This document shows, piece after piece, positions 48,872 through 56,329 of a stretch of DNA of 64,000 nucleotides. The DNA lies in NCBI RefSeq assembly GCF_016901695.1, contig NZ_JACJKS010000009.1, positions 1-64,000 of the forward strand, written 5' to 3'. This stretch comes from Mordavella massiliensis (lineage in GTDB: Bacteria; Bacillota; Clostridia; Lachnospirales; Lachnospiraceae). A model generated the notes under the pieces. The model worked only from the letters and a program-made list of their open reading frames with translations, did no database searches and was not told where the DNA came from. Within the stretch, counting starts at the first letter, position 1. Every line of letters begins with the position of its first letter. The position numbers and the translations under genes are program-made.

Positions 48872-49203
48872 CAAAATTTACCGTGCTTCCAGGCGGCGGA
48901 TCTCCCGCTGTTTTTTATCTATTTTTTCTGCTTTTCCCGACTCCCCTGACAGTAAAATTATCCGTTTTTTGCATTTTATCAGACCGGCCTTGCATGTACG
49001 GATTTTTCAAGATGAATTTTTACTGATTTATCACTTTTGAATACTTTCATTTTTGTAAAACCTGTATAGTTTTTCGCGTTTTTGTCAATTTTAAAATATA
49101 CAATACCGCCATGCCGGGCCTGAAATCCCGCACCGATTTCCCCGTTTTCTACAAAGGTACCCAACTTTAATAAAATATACACAGTTTGGACACATTTCCC
49201 CTT

Positions 49204-49209
49204 TATAAT
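49204..49209 (+). promoter_or_regulatory. -10 element of small RNA candidate 1
   Basis: TATAAT at 49204-49209. A conserved TTTGGACA at 49185-49192 is only 11 bases upstream, too near for a usual -35, yet it recurs at the same distance before small RNA 2, so it may be an activator site. The stretch 48875-49180 before it is AT-rich and shows no gene I can support. Confidence 0.6.
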
Positions 49210-49215
49210 AAAACC

Positions 49216-49364
49216 CGGATAGTTGAAAAACACATCAACTATCTCCCCCCTCATAAAGTAGACGCATCGGAGGGTCCTCCCCTTCGATGCAAGAGAAGTC
49301 CTTTTTCATCACCGGATGTATCAAATATGAAAGAAAGCCCGCCGGCATCTGCCGGCGGGTTTTT
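49216..49364 (+). ncRNA. Small RNA candidate 1 (C-rich, about 150 nt)
   Basis: Predicted from promoter to terminator. It contains a perfect 9-bp hairpin GATAGTTGA / TCAACTATC with an 8-base loop (49218-49243), a single-stranded C-rich motif (TCCCCCCTCATAAAGTA, from 49244), a second hairpin GCATCG...CGATGC (49264-49290), and a terminator of a 9-bp GC stem plus TTTTT (49337-49364). The first 45 bases and the promoter are closely similar to small RNA candidate 2. No reading frame of note lies inside. The C-rich motif is complementary to Shine-Dalgarno-like GAGGGGG. Confidence 0.7.
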
Positions 49365-49455
49365 GTTTCTGCCCTCTTTAGGATTACTTAACAGACCCTT
49401 AAGAAATTTTCGATTTCTTTAAGTTTTCCTCCATACTTTGGACATATTTCCCATT

Positions 49456-49461
49456 TATAAT
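49456..49461 (+). promoter_or_regulatory. -10 element of small RNA candidate 2
   Basis: TATAAT at 49456-49461, with the conserved TTTGGACA at 49437-49444 upstream, spaced exactly as in copy 1. Confidence 0.6.
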
Positions 49462-49467
49462 AAGACT

Positions 49468-49598
49468 CAGATAGTTGAAGAACACTTCAGCTATCACCCC
49501 CCTCATTAAGTAAGGCGCCGGCAGGGCGCCGCACTTTACTCTCATTCCTTTAGATAACTATAACAACCGCGAGAAACCGTCCGTAATGGACGGTTTTT
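49468..49598 (+). ncRNA. Small RNA candidate 2 (C-rich, about 130 nt)
   Basis: Same plan as candidate 1. An 11-bp hairpin GATAGTTGAAG / CTTCAGCTATC (49470-49495) keeps pairing by one G-U exchange relative to copy 1. Then come the motif ACCCCCCTCATTAAGTA, a GC-rich second hairpin (AGTAAGGCGCC...GGCGCC...TTACT, different in sequence from copy 1), and a terminator AACCGTCC / GGACGGTT plus T-run (49574-49598). It is the nearer of the two to the yczE-like gene. Confidence 0.7.
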
Positions 49599-49608
49599 CG
49601 TGTTATGG

Positions 49609-49638
49609 TTGCAGCATCTCTTTTCTTTGTTATATGAT
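49609..49638 (+). promoter_or_regulatory. Promoter of the yczE-like gene
   Basis: TTGCAG (49609-49614), 18-base spacer, TATGAT (49633-49638), leaving a leader of about 30 bases with an unusual ribosome site TGAGGGGG (49660-49667). Confidence 0.5.
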
Positions 49639-49674
49639 AGACAAAGATAGTTTTGCATGTGAGGGGGAACATCC

Positions 49675-50346
49675 ATGAATCAGAAGAAAGAAAAATTCGC
49701 TTCCGACACATCCGGCCGCAGCGCCGCGGACTGGGCCAGGGCGCTCCTCGTCCTTCTGGCCGGACTGACCATCGCGCATCTTGGCGTCACACTGTTCCTT
49801 CTGTCGGAGCTTGGAACCGATACCTTCACCGTCTTCATCCAGGGACTGTCCCGCCTGGCAGGGCTCACGGTAGGGACCGTCCACGTCATCGTGCTGTGCA
49901 TCCTCATGCTCCTTATGCTCCTGACAACAAAGGGCTACGTCAAACCCGGCACCGTCGTGTGCGCGTTCTGCGGCGGCCCCATCATCGATCTGTTCACCTG
50001 GCTTCTGGGCGGCTGGATCAACGTCCAGTCGGGCATGGCTGTGCGCATCGCCAGCATGCTCCTCGGCTGCGTGATCCTCTCCTGCGGCATGTCCGCCGTC
50101 ATCAACAGCAACGCCGGCACCGGTCCAAACGACCTGGTGGCTGTGATCCTGTCCGACAAGATCGAGGCCGTCCAGTTCCGGTGGGTGCGGGTCGGCTGCG
50201 ACCTGTTCTTCGTCGTCCTCGGCTTTCTCCTGGGCGGCACCGTAGGGGCCGGTACGGTCGTGGCCGTGTTCCTCACCGGCCCACTCGTACAGTTCTGGCT
50301 CCCGCGCACCAAAATACCCGTGCAGGCCATTCTGCACGAGGATTAG
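49675..50346 (+). CDS. YczE/YitT-type integral membrane protein
   Basis: A 223-residue protein with about five membrane helices (22-45, 60-85, 93-112, 122-142, 172-205). Segments SELGTDTFTVFIQGLSRL and NSNAGTGPNDLVAVILSDKI match the YczE/YyaS family, which has no settled biochemical function. The ribosome site is G-rich (GAGGGGG) and complementary to the C-rich motif of the two small RNA candidates directly upstream. It is followed by the membrane sigma factor gene. Confidence 0.85.
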   Translation: MNQKKEKFASDTSGRSAADWARALLVLLAGLTIAHLGVTLFLLSELGTDTFTVFIQGLSRLAGLTVGTVHVIVLCILMLLMLLTTKGYVKPGTVVCAFCGGPIIDLFTWLLGGWINVQSGMAVRIASMLLGCVILSCGMSAVINSNAGTGPNDLVAVILSDKIEAVQFRWVRVGCDLFFVVLGFLLGGTVGAGTVVAVFLTGPLVQFWLPRTKIPVQAILHED

Positions 50347-50375
50347 ACAATGTTTTCCGGTTAAGTTTCACCTTG

Positions 50376-50405
50376 TTGATGAGCCGGCCTTTCCTGTGCT
50401 ACTAT
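50376..50405 (+). promoter_or_regulatory. Promoter of the membrane sigma factor gene
   Basis: TTGATG (50376-50381), 18-base spacer, TACTATTTTA from 50400. The sequence around the -35 (ACCTTGTTGATG) and the -10 resemble those before the lipoprotein gene at 53677 with equal spacing. Confidence 0.55.
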
Positions 50406-50438
50406 TTTATCAACAAATAAACGCAGGAGACTTCTACT

Positions 50439-52550
50439 ATGGACCGACTTGAGGAAAACGACCGGAAATATCTGGACATGATAGCGCGCAGCCCGCAGGA
50501 GGGACTGGCGCTTCTGATGGACCAGTACACAGGACTGATATGGAAGATCGCATCCCGGTATCTCAGAAATCCCGAGGATGTAAAAGAGTGCGTAAACGAG
50601 ACCTTTGCGCACTTTTATTTTCACCGCGATTCCTACGATCCGGCAAGGTCCTCTCTTCCCGTCTATCTCTCTGCCATCGCCCGGAATCTGTCCATCTCCC
50701 GCTGCCGGAAAGAGCAGCGCCTTCAGACCCGGATCAGCGCCGGCACAGACCCGGACTGCATCGCCGCAGACCGCGGTCAGACCATCTCCCTTGCAGAACT
50801 GCGGGCGGATGTGGAGCAGGCGCTTCAGGAACTCCGTCCCGAAGAGGCGGCCCTCATCCGCATGAAATACTACGGCGGCATGACTATGAAGGAAATCGCC
50901 GCCTCCCTTGGCATCCCTTACGAGACAGCAAAAAAGCGGCAGCACCGGATCATCGGCAAACTGCGCCGCTCCCTCCTTCTTACGCTTCTCATCCTGGCCT
51001 TTCTGGCCCTGTCGGCGTGCACGTACTGCGTGCTGCGCCACTACGACATCGTGCCGGATCTCTGGCAGATCATCCTCGGTGAAAAAGAAGAAGAGCTTCC
51101 TGGGCCGGCGGACCCGGATCCGCTGATCATCCCCGGAAAAAGCAGTCCGGACCGATCGTCAGAAGCTAACGGCGCGCAGGAGGAATGGGATCCTAAGCAG
51201 GAGCCGGCTGCTGCCCTGCTCCCCGGCGACACGGATGCGCCGGTTCCGGCAGACACTGCAGAAACCGCTGCTTCCTCCCTGTTCTGGATAAACGGGTTCG
51301 GCTCTGTGTCTTCTTCCGGGCAGGCCGCCTACTCCCTGGCGGAAGAAGTCCCCTTTGAGACAGAGTATGTGACCGGCACGCTGCAGGAGGCAGTCTATGC
51401 GGACAACACGCTCAAGATCACGTTCCTGATCCGCCCGAAAGGTACGGATTTCTACGAAATGGCCGACAGGTATTTCCCGGATCTGTCCTACCTGGCCCTG
51501 CTGCCTGATTTTGACAGCATATACCAGGGACCGGAGCTTCTCACAGACACCATCAGCGCCACGCGGATCTGGCAGGCCCCCGACTACACCTGGAGCTGCC
51601 TTGTCTTTTCCGGCGCGGAGCTGTCTGCGGGCGACGGGCCTGTAAGGCTGCAGCTGTGCTCTTCGTTTGCGGAAGAGACGCAGGCGCAGATCCCGTGTGA
51701 ACTGGACATTGCATTCACCATGACCCCGGAGCCGGTGCAGGCCGTGGACAGCAGCCTGTACGAGATCAACGAACATTACAGCATCCTCTCTGTCCCCCGG
51801 CACAGGGACGGAGACCTTCTCATCTCCATCCAGCCCCGCAGCGCAGAAGGCGTGCCTTCCATCATCCCCTCCGTGATCCGTGGCTCCTACGGATCAGAGG
51901 GAGACGGACAGATCACGCTCACAGGAGAGGACGGATCCGTCTATGCGGGCTCCCTGGTAAACTACAGTCCCGGGGATGCCACAAAAGACTACTATGACTG
52001 GGATTTCGGGAATGTACCTCCCGGGAATTACACCCTGCACATCCCCTATCTGTATCTGCAATACAACCTCCCGGAAGACTTCTGTCTTCCCATTGATCTT
52101 GCATCCTGCTCCTGGGAGGAGGCGGGCCAGCCCATTACAGGCGGCTCCATCTCCATAGAGAGCGTAACGCCCATTGAGACTGTCCCGGGACAGCTGATCC
52201 CCGGCACCTATATGTATGCATCCGAATGTACGGCGAAGCGGGCCTGGAAAGTCTGCCTGCGCTGCACTGCCGACGCCCCGGACATGGAGATCATCGATCT
52301 GTTCCCCGGCACAGCTGTAGATCCGGGACCGGATCCCGGCCACACCTGCACCGGAAGCAGGGGCTTCGGACAGATGTTCATAGAAGACGACCCGGATGTC
52401 ATAGAATTTCTTCTGACTCTGGACACGCTCACCTGTGATCCGTCCTCCTTCCGGATCACAGCCGACCTGCAGCAGCCGGAAGCAGGGGACGACGTCAATT
52501 ACCGCTGGAACAAAAGCCTGGATATCCCCGTCACAATTCCAGCGCTTTAA
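50439..52550 (+). CDS. ECF-like sigma factor fused to a membrane segment and large extracytoplasmic domain
   Basis: A 703-residue one-protein signalling candidate. Residues about 20-90 are sigma region 2 (YTGLIWKIASRYLRNPEDVKE, SLPVYLSAIARNLSISRCRKE). Residues about 120-175 are region 4 with a helix-turn-helix (MTMKEIAASLGIPYETAKKR). A basic RRS precedes one membrane helix (about 178-199). Then comes RHYDIVPDLWQIILGEKEEE, an acidic/Pro-rich linker and about 430 residues of predicted beta-rich extracytoplasmic domain with few cysteines. No separate anti-sigma gene is adjacent. The sigma part would be held at the membrane; release by proteolysis is inferred. Ribosome site GCAGGAG. Confidence 0.85.
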   Translation: MDRLEENDRKYLDMIARSPQEGLALLMDQYTGLIWKIASRYLRNPEDVKECVNETFAHFYFHRDSYDPARSSLPVYLSAIARNLSISRCRKEQRLQTRISAGTDPDCIAADRGQTISLAELRADVEQALQELRPEEAALIRMKYYGGMTMKEIAASLGIPYETAKKRQHRIIGKLRRSLLLTLLILAFLALSACTYCVLRHYDIVPDLWQIILGEKEEELPGPADPDPLIIPGKSSPDRSSEANGAQEEWDPKQEPAAALLPGDTDAPVPADTAETAASSLFWINGFGSVSSSGQAAYSLAEEVPFETEYVTGTLQEAVYADNTLKITFLIRPKGTDFYEMADRYFPDLSYLALLPDFDSIYQGPELLTDTISATRIWQAPDYTWSCLVFSGAELSAGDGPVRLQLCSSFAEETQAQIPCELDIAFTMTPEPVQAVDSSLYEINEHYSILSVPRHRDGDLLISIQPRSAEGVPSIIPSVIRGSYGSEGDGQITLTGEDGSVYAGSLVNYSPGDATKDYYDWDFGNVPPGNYTLHIPYLYLQYNLPEDFCLPIDLASCSWEEAGQPITGGSISIESVTPIETVPGQLIPGTYMYASECTAKRAWKVCLRCTADAPDMEIIDLFPGTAVDPGPDPGHTCTGSRGFGQMFIEDDPDVIEFLLTLDTLTCDPSSFRITADLQQPEAGDDVNYRWNKSLDIPVTIPAL

Positions 52551-53487
52551 AATGCATGAACCGCATCCGCGGTTCTCCCCTCCCTGCAAAAAACGCATCC
52601 AGCTCCCGGCACGTCTCCTGCAGCCACGCTCCGGACTCCTGCGGCTTTCCCGGATCATACACCCAGGCATACCCTTCCAGGAGACGGATGAGCAGACGGT
52701 CCAGCCTCTCCCCGCCGGCCATGGTATGCTCCTCACACAGAGGAAGATAGCCGAGAAAGGCAAGCTGCGCGTCTATCTTCTCCCGCGCAAGTTCCGGCGC
52801 GTTTAAGATAAGCAGGTGCCGCAGCATCGTTTTCCTCGGTATCTCCCCCTGCAGATGCATCTGCCGCCGCAGCTCCGAGTCATACCGGGTGCTGGTGATA
52901 TGTTTGCCAAGCGACTTCATGATCCTCTCTTTCGGAACCTTCACATAGCGGAAGGCATCTGTAAAGTAGACGTGCCGGAAATAGGCATGTCTCTCTTCCG
53001 GCCGGATCTTAAGGGCAGACAGCTCCGCCTCTGTTTTCCTGTCCATGTATTCTCCCGCCAGCTGGCTAAGGAGCGCACGCTGGTCCCTGCACTCCGGGCT
53101 GTCCCAATCCGCCGGTGAATCATACGCCACATCCCGCCTGTCATAATACCCCTGCAGGAGATACCGTCTGTCTGTTGCAGAAAGTTCCAGCGCCTCTCCA
53201 AGCCGCCTGCACTGCTCCCTGTTCACAGGCGTGTATCTGCCTGTCCTCCAGTAACGGATCTTCAGATATGCCGCAGGCGTATCAGCCTCACGCCCGTACA
53301 TCCGCTCATACAGGAACCGGTCTGTCTGCGTCCTGCTCTTCAGTGCATACTTCTCCTGCATATACGCGAACTTCTCCCGGAGCCACTTCACCTCCGGCCG
53401 CTCCTGCCCCGCCTCATCTATACAATCCTGCGCCGTCTTCATGATCTGTTCCCGGATCCGCTGCGCCCTGTCAGATTTTATCTTCAT
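52531..53487 (-). CDS. Uncharacterised protein with possible helix-turn-helix segment
   Basis: A protein of about 318 residues, without signal or membrane segment, rich in Arg, Tyr and Leu. The region KYALKSRTQTDRFLYERMYG to LGEALELSATDRRYLLQGYY (about 45-125) looks like a compact all-helical DNA-binding-like domain. The C-terminal half is helical with repeats reminiscent of TPR-type packing. I do not recognise the family. The start may be ATG 53487 or 53538. Its 3' end overlaps that of the sigma gene by 20 bases on the opposite strand, and it is divergent from the lipoprotein gene. Confidence 0.65.
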   Translation of the reverse strand: MKIKSDRAQRIREQIMKTAQDCIDEAGQERPEVKWLREKFAYMQEKYALKSRTQTDRFLYERMYGREADTPAAYLKIRYWRTGRYTPVNREQCRRLGEALELSATDRRYLLQGYYDRRDVAYDSPADWDSPECRDQRALLSQLAGEYMDRKTEAELSALKIRPEERHAYFRHVYFTDAFRYVKVPKERIMKSLGKHITSTRYDSELRRQMHLQGEIPRKTMLRHLLILNAPELAREKIDAQLAFLGYLPLCEEHTMAGGERLDRLLIRLLEGYAWVYDPGKPQESGAWLQETCRELDAFFAGRGEPRMRFMHFKALEL

Positions 53488-53593
53488 ACTGTCGCTCTCA
53501 TCCCTTTCGCCATACGATATTTTGAAGAAATCCTCCATATATGTATTCGCCCAAAAAGCGCAAAAAGGGACAAAAATGTTAATTTTTACCGTG

Positions 53594-53623
53594 TTGATGG
53601 CTCTGTTTTTGAAATGATATAGT
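53594..53623 (+). promoter_or_regulatory. Promoter of the lipoprotein gene
   Basis: TTGATG (53594-53599), 18-base spacer, TATAGTTTTA from 53618. The extended motifs TTACCGTGTTGATG and TTTTA resemble those before the membrane sigma gene. Confidence 0.6.
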
Positions 53624-53676
53624 TTTACTGTATACGAGATTCCAACCGGATAAATTAAGAAACGAGGTAAAAGACT

Positions 53677-54759
53677 ATGAAAAAGAAGACAAATGTATTT
53701 CTCGCAGCACTGATGTGCGCCGCCCTCCTGGCAGGCTGCGGCGGCTCTGACACAGGTTCCGGCAGCGGCTCTTCAAAAGATGCGTCCGAAGACAAACCCT
53801 CTGCCGCGAAAGCAGATTACTCCATGGAGGAGACCGTAGTGGCCGACAACGACTACTACACCATCACCGCCCTCGGGGCAGAGGCCGGTGAGGACGGAGA
53901 GTGCATCATGGAATTCGAGTTTACCAACAAGACCGGATACGATCTGGCACTGGATATTTCTTCCTACAACTCCTACATCAACCGGTGCTATCTGGAATTC
54001 GGCTATGTCCACTGGGACGAGGAGGAAAGCGATATCTGCTATGCGGACGAAAACAGCACCTACGCAGGGATGATAGAAGCGGCCGGAGATGATACGGATT
54101 TCCCCATCGGGATCGGGGCCCCGGCCGGGGGAAGCGGAACCGGCAAATGCATCTTCCCGCTGCCTGACGGCGTTTCCGCTGCAGAGGAGCTCATCTTTAC
54201 CCCTGAAATCAAGCCCCAGCATTCTGATGAAGACCCCAGCGAGCCAAACGCCACGAACCCCATTGCCTACGAAGAGATCCAGGCCATGAACCCGGAGCAG
54301 GAGTACACGGTCTATCCCACCGGCCTGACCGCCGACACAGTGGAGTTCCCCTCCTACGAGCCGGGCGAGGGCGAGCAGGTCGTGGCGGAGACAGAACAGT
54401 TTATCTACGTCATCGGCGATCTTGAGGAGGACGAGGACGGCAATTTCACACTTCACACCTATTTTGAAAACAGGTCCGCTGAACCCTTGAGCTACAATTG
54501 GGATAACATATCCGTCAACGGCTACACTTCAGAAGACATGTATGTAAACGATGCCGCACATGATCTTCCGGCCGGGCGGCATACCCAGGGCGAACTCTCT
54601 TTCCGTCCGGATGCAGAGAAAACATACGGGCTTGCCGAGGGCGAGGCCCTGGAGGAGCTCTCCTTCACCTTGCATGTCCTGCACTGGGTGGAGGCCGACG
54701 GTTACGGAAGCTATCAGGATCTCTACAATGACACATTCACCTGTTCCTTCGGAAAATAA
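53677..54759 (+). CDS. Putative lipoprotein of unknown function
   Basis: A 360-residue secreted lipoprotein: signal peptide 1-21 with lipobox LLAGC (Cys21), a Gly/Ser-rich linker, then two similar beta-rich halves (about 50-170 and 230-355). Each half has a pattern of the type TNKTGYDL or ENRSAEPL, recalling immunoglobulin-like FxxE-type domains in clostridial surface lipoproteins. It is acidic overall. Its promoter resembles that of the membrane sigma factor 3 kb upstream, so it may belong to that regulon. It ends at a strong terminator. Confidence 0.75.
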   Translation: MKKKTNVFLAALMCAALLAGCGGSDTGSGSGSSKDASEDKPSAAKADYSMEETVVADNDYYTITALGAEAGEDGECIMEFEFTNKTGYDLALDISSYNSYINRCYLEFGYVHWDEEESDICYADENSTYAGMIEAAGDDTDFPIGIGAPAGGSGTGKCIFPLPDGVSAAEELIFTPEIKPQHSDEDPSEPNATNPIAYEEIQAMNPEQEYTVYPTGLTADTVEFPSYEPGEGEQVVAETEQFIYVIGDLEEDEDGNFTLHTYFENRSAEPLSYNWDNISVNGYTSEDMYVNDAAHDLPAGRHTQGELSFRPDAEKTYGLAEGEALEELSFTLHVLHWVEADGYGSYQDLYNDTFTCSFGK

Positions 54760-54776
54760 CAGTAGACAGGCGCAGA

Positions 54777-54813
54777 AAGATCCCGCCGGGGCATTGCCCC
54801 GGCAGGATCTTCT
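54777..54813 (+). terminator. Terminator of the lipoprotein gene
   Basis: Hairpin AAGATCCCGCCGGGGC / GCCCCGGCAGGATCTT with a 3-base loop and CTTATT following; the convergent frameshifted gene ends at the same place, so it probably serves both. Confidence 0.85.
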
Positions 54814-56187
54814 TATTCCTCTGTATAAAACAGCTGTCTGGGACTCTTTGGCTTATCCGGCATACTCATCCGGATCTTTCCCTGCTCTACCAGCGGCATA
54901 ACATATTTCTGGATCGCATAGGACGTAGAGTGTAATCCCAGGAACGTGCTGAGTTCCTTTTTTGTGCGGGGTGTCCGGCAATAGAGGAGCAGACTGCGCT
55001 GCCGTTCCTCTTCATCGCCCTCCCTATGCTCACCGGTCATGTACCGTTCCCCTTTCTTCCGAAAGCAGACCTTAAAACTGCCCCTCTCATCTATAAATTC
55101 CGGCTGCGGCAGTCCGTAGCGCTCCATCTCCCTTCGGATTGTCGGTATACCGGAGTAGCGGTTCTCCGTAACATCCAACACTTCCAGCGCCATAGCCAGC
55201 ACAGGATTTCTTGTATCCGGCTGCACTTTCCCGAGCTGATCTACCCGGATCCTGCCGTAGATCCCACCCGGATTTCTGATCTCCATCCGGTCCTCAAAGA
55301 GCAGAAGCTGGATCGGCATGGCTTCCGTATGCATACTGTAATCCCTGTGTACCAGCGCGTTCAGCACAGCCTCCCTGACGGCAGTCAGCGGATAGTCCGT
55401 CCGGTCAGCCCTCTTTCCTGTATCAGGATCAATAATTGTCCTGTGACGCATATTCCGCCGCACAAACTGAAGAGCCTCTTCCAGCATCTGGGGAATGTTT
55501 CCCTCTATCCTCTCATTATCCGCAAATCTCTCTCCCTGCTCTCCGACATCTCCCACTTGCGTTCCGGGAACTACAGAGGCTATGATCCCATACCCGGGAA
55601 AAAAAGCCTGAGGATAAGGACTGAACAGCATGACTGTGCTCAAAGTCAGGCTGCCGTCTTTTGTCACACTCATCAATTCGCTTACCGTCTCGTCTGAAAG
55701 ACCGGCAAGGTTCGGCTTCCCCTCCTTGAGTTTTCCGAAACGCCTCATAACTGTAGATCTCATATTCCGTCATATGCTCATCGCTGTCTCCGGCCCGGAT
55801 GTAGGAACCTTTGATCCGCCCGACGCCTTTATAGTAACAGGGTCTCTCTGCAAGATCCACGGCAGGGATCTCAGCCGCCACAAAGCTTTTCCCGTCTTTT
55901 TCCAAAACAGTAAAAAGCGGTCTCACCACCGGATCCATCTGCAGGCACTGATTGTTCACCTGCTTTTGCAGATCCTGCGGGTCATAAACGCCCACTTCAC
56001 GGAATTCCTGTTTTTCATCTACGCCGAATACGATCACGCCTCCATCGTCCTGATTGGAGAATCCGGAAAGCGTATCAAACAGTTTTTTCGGACATCCGTC
56101 TGCGGCTGCTTTGATCTCCATCGTCTGGGTTTCTGTTTTCTGTTTTTGTATGAGATTTAAAATATCTTTAAATTCTTCTGTTGTCAT
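54813..56187 (-). pseudogene. Frameshifted AlbA_2 / divergent AAA (Schlafen-like) ATP-binding protein
   Basis: Two overlapping frames together encode one known-type protein. The 5' part (from ATG 56187) has the AlbA_2 domain (DTLSGFSNQDDGGVIVFGVDE). The 3' part has the HATPase_c_4-type C-terminal domain (TAVREAVLNALVHRDYS) and a winged-helix end. The frames join at an A4 run on the minus strand (plus positions 55731-55734): removing one A gives FRKLKEGKPNLAGLSDET, the expected family sequence. It is either a pseudogene, a sequencing error or a +1 frameshift site. Such proteins are often regulators or occur in defence and mobile regions. Confidence 0.8.
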
Positions 56188-56273
56188 TTTAAATTCCACC
56201 TCTTATTTTAGATTTTACAATGCTTTTTTAAATTATTCAACAGAATTTAAAATATATAACGCGAATTTAAAAT
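56186..56273. repeat. Repeated GAATTTAAAAT boxes upstream of the AlbA_2 gene
   Basis: Direct copies GAATTTAAAAT at 56243-56253 and 56263-56273 (20 bases apart), and one in inverted orientation at 56186-56196 covering the start codon. They may be operator sites for self-regulation. Nothing else is seen in 56200-56329, which is strongly AT-rich. Confidence 0.5.
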
Positions 56274-56329
56274 CGAATCTCAAATTTCAAATTCCACTTT
56301 CAGATTCCCCGCACAGCCCTGTCTTCAGA

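Noticed and set aside
48979-49254. 91-codon minus-strand frame before the small RNAs
   Set aside because: AT-rich, no ribosome site, runs through the promoter and first hairpin of small RNA candidate 1; no recognisable protein features.
49640-49667. Extended pairing of the small RNA hairpin arm (AACTATC) with GATAGTT in the yczE-like leader in addition to the C-rich motif
   Set aside because: The two complementary stretches occur in the wrong order for one continuous antiparallel duplex, so only the 8-base pairing is kept as a proposal.
49653-50420. 255-codon alternative frame over the YczE-like gene
   Set aside because: Arg/His/Pro-rich shadow; the membrane protein in the other frame has the better ribosome site and clear helices.
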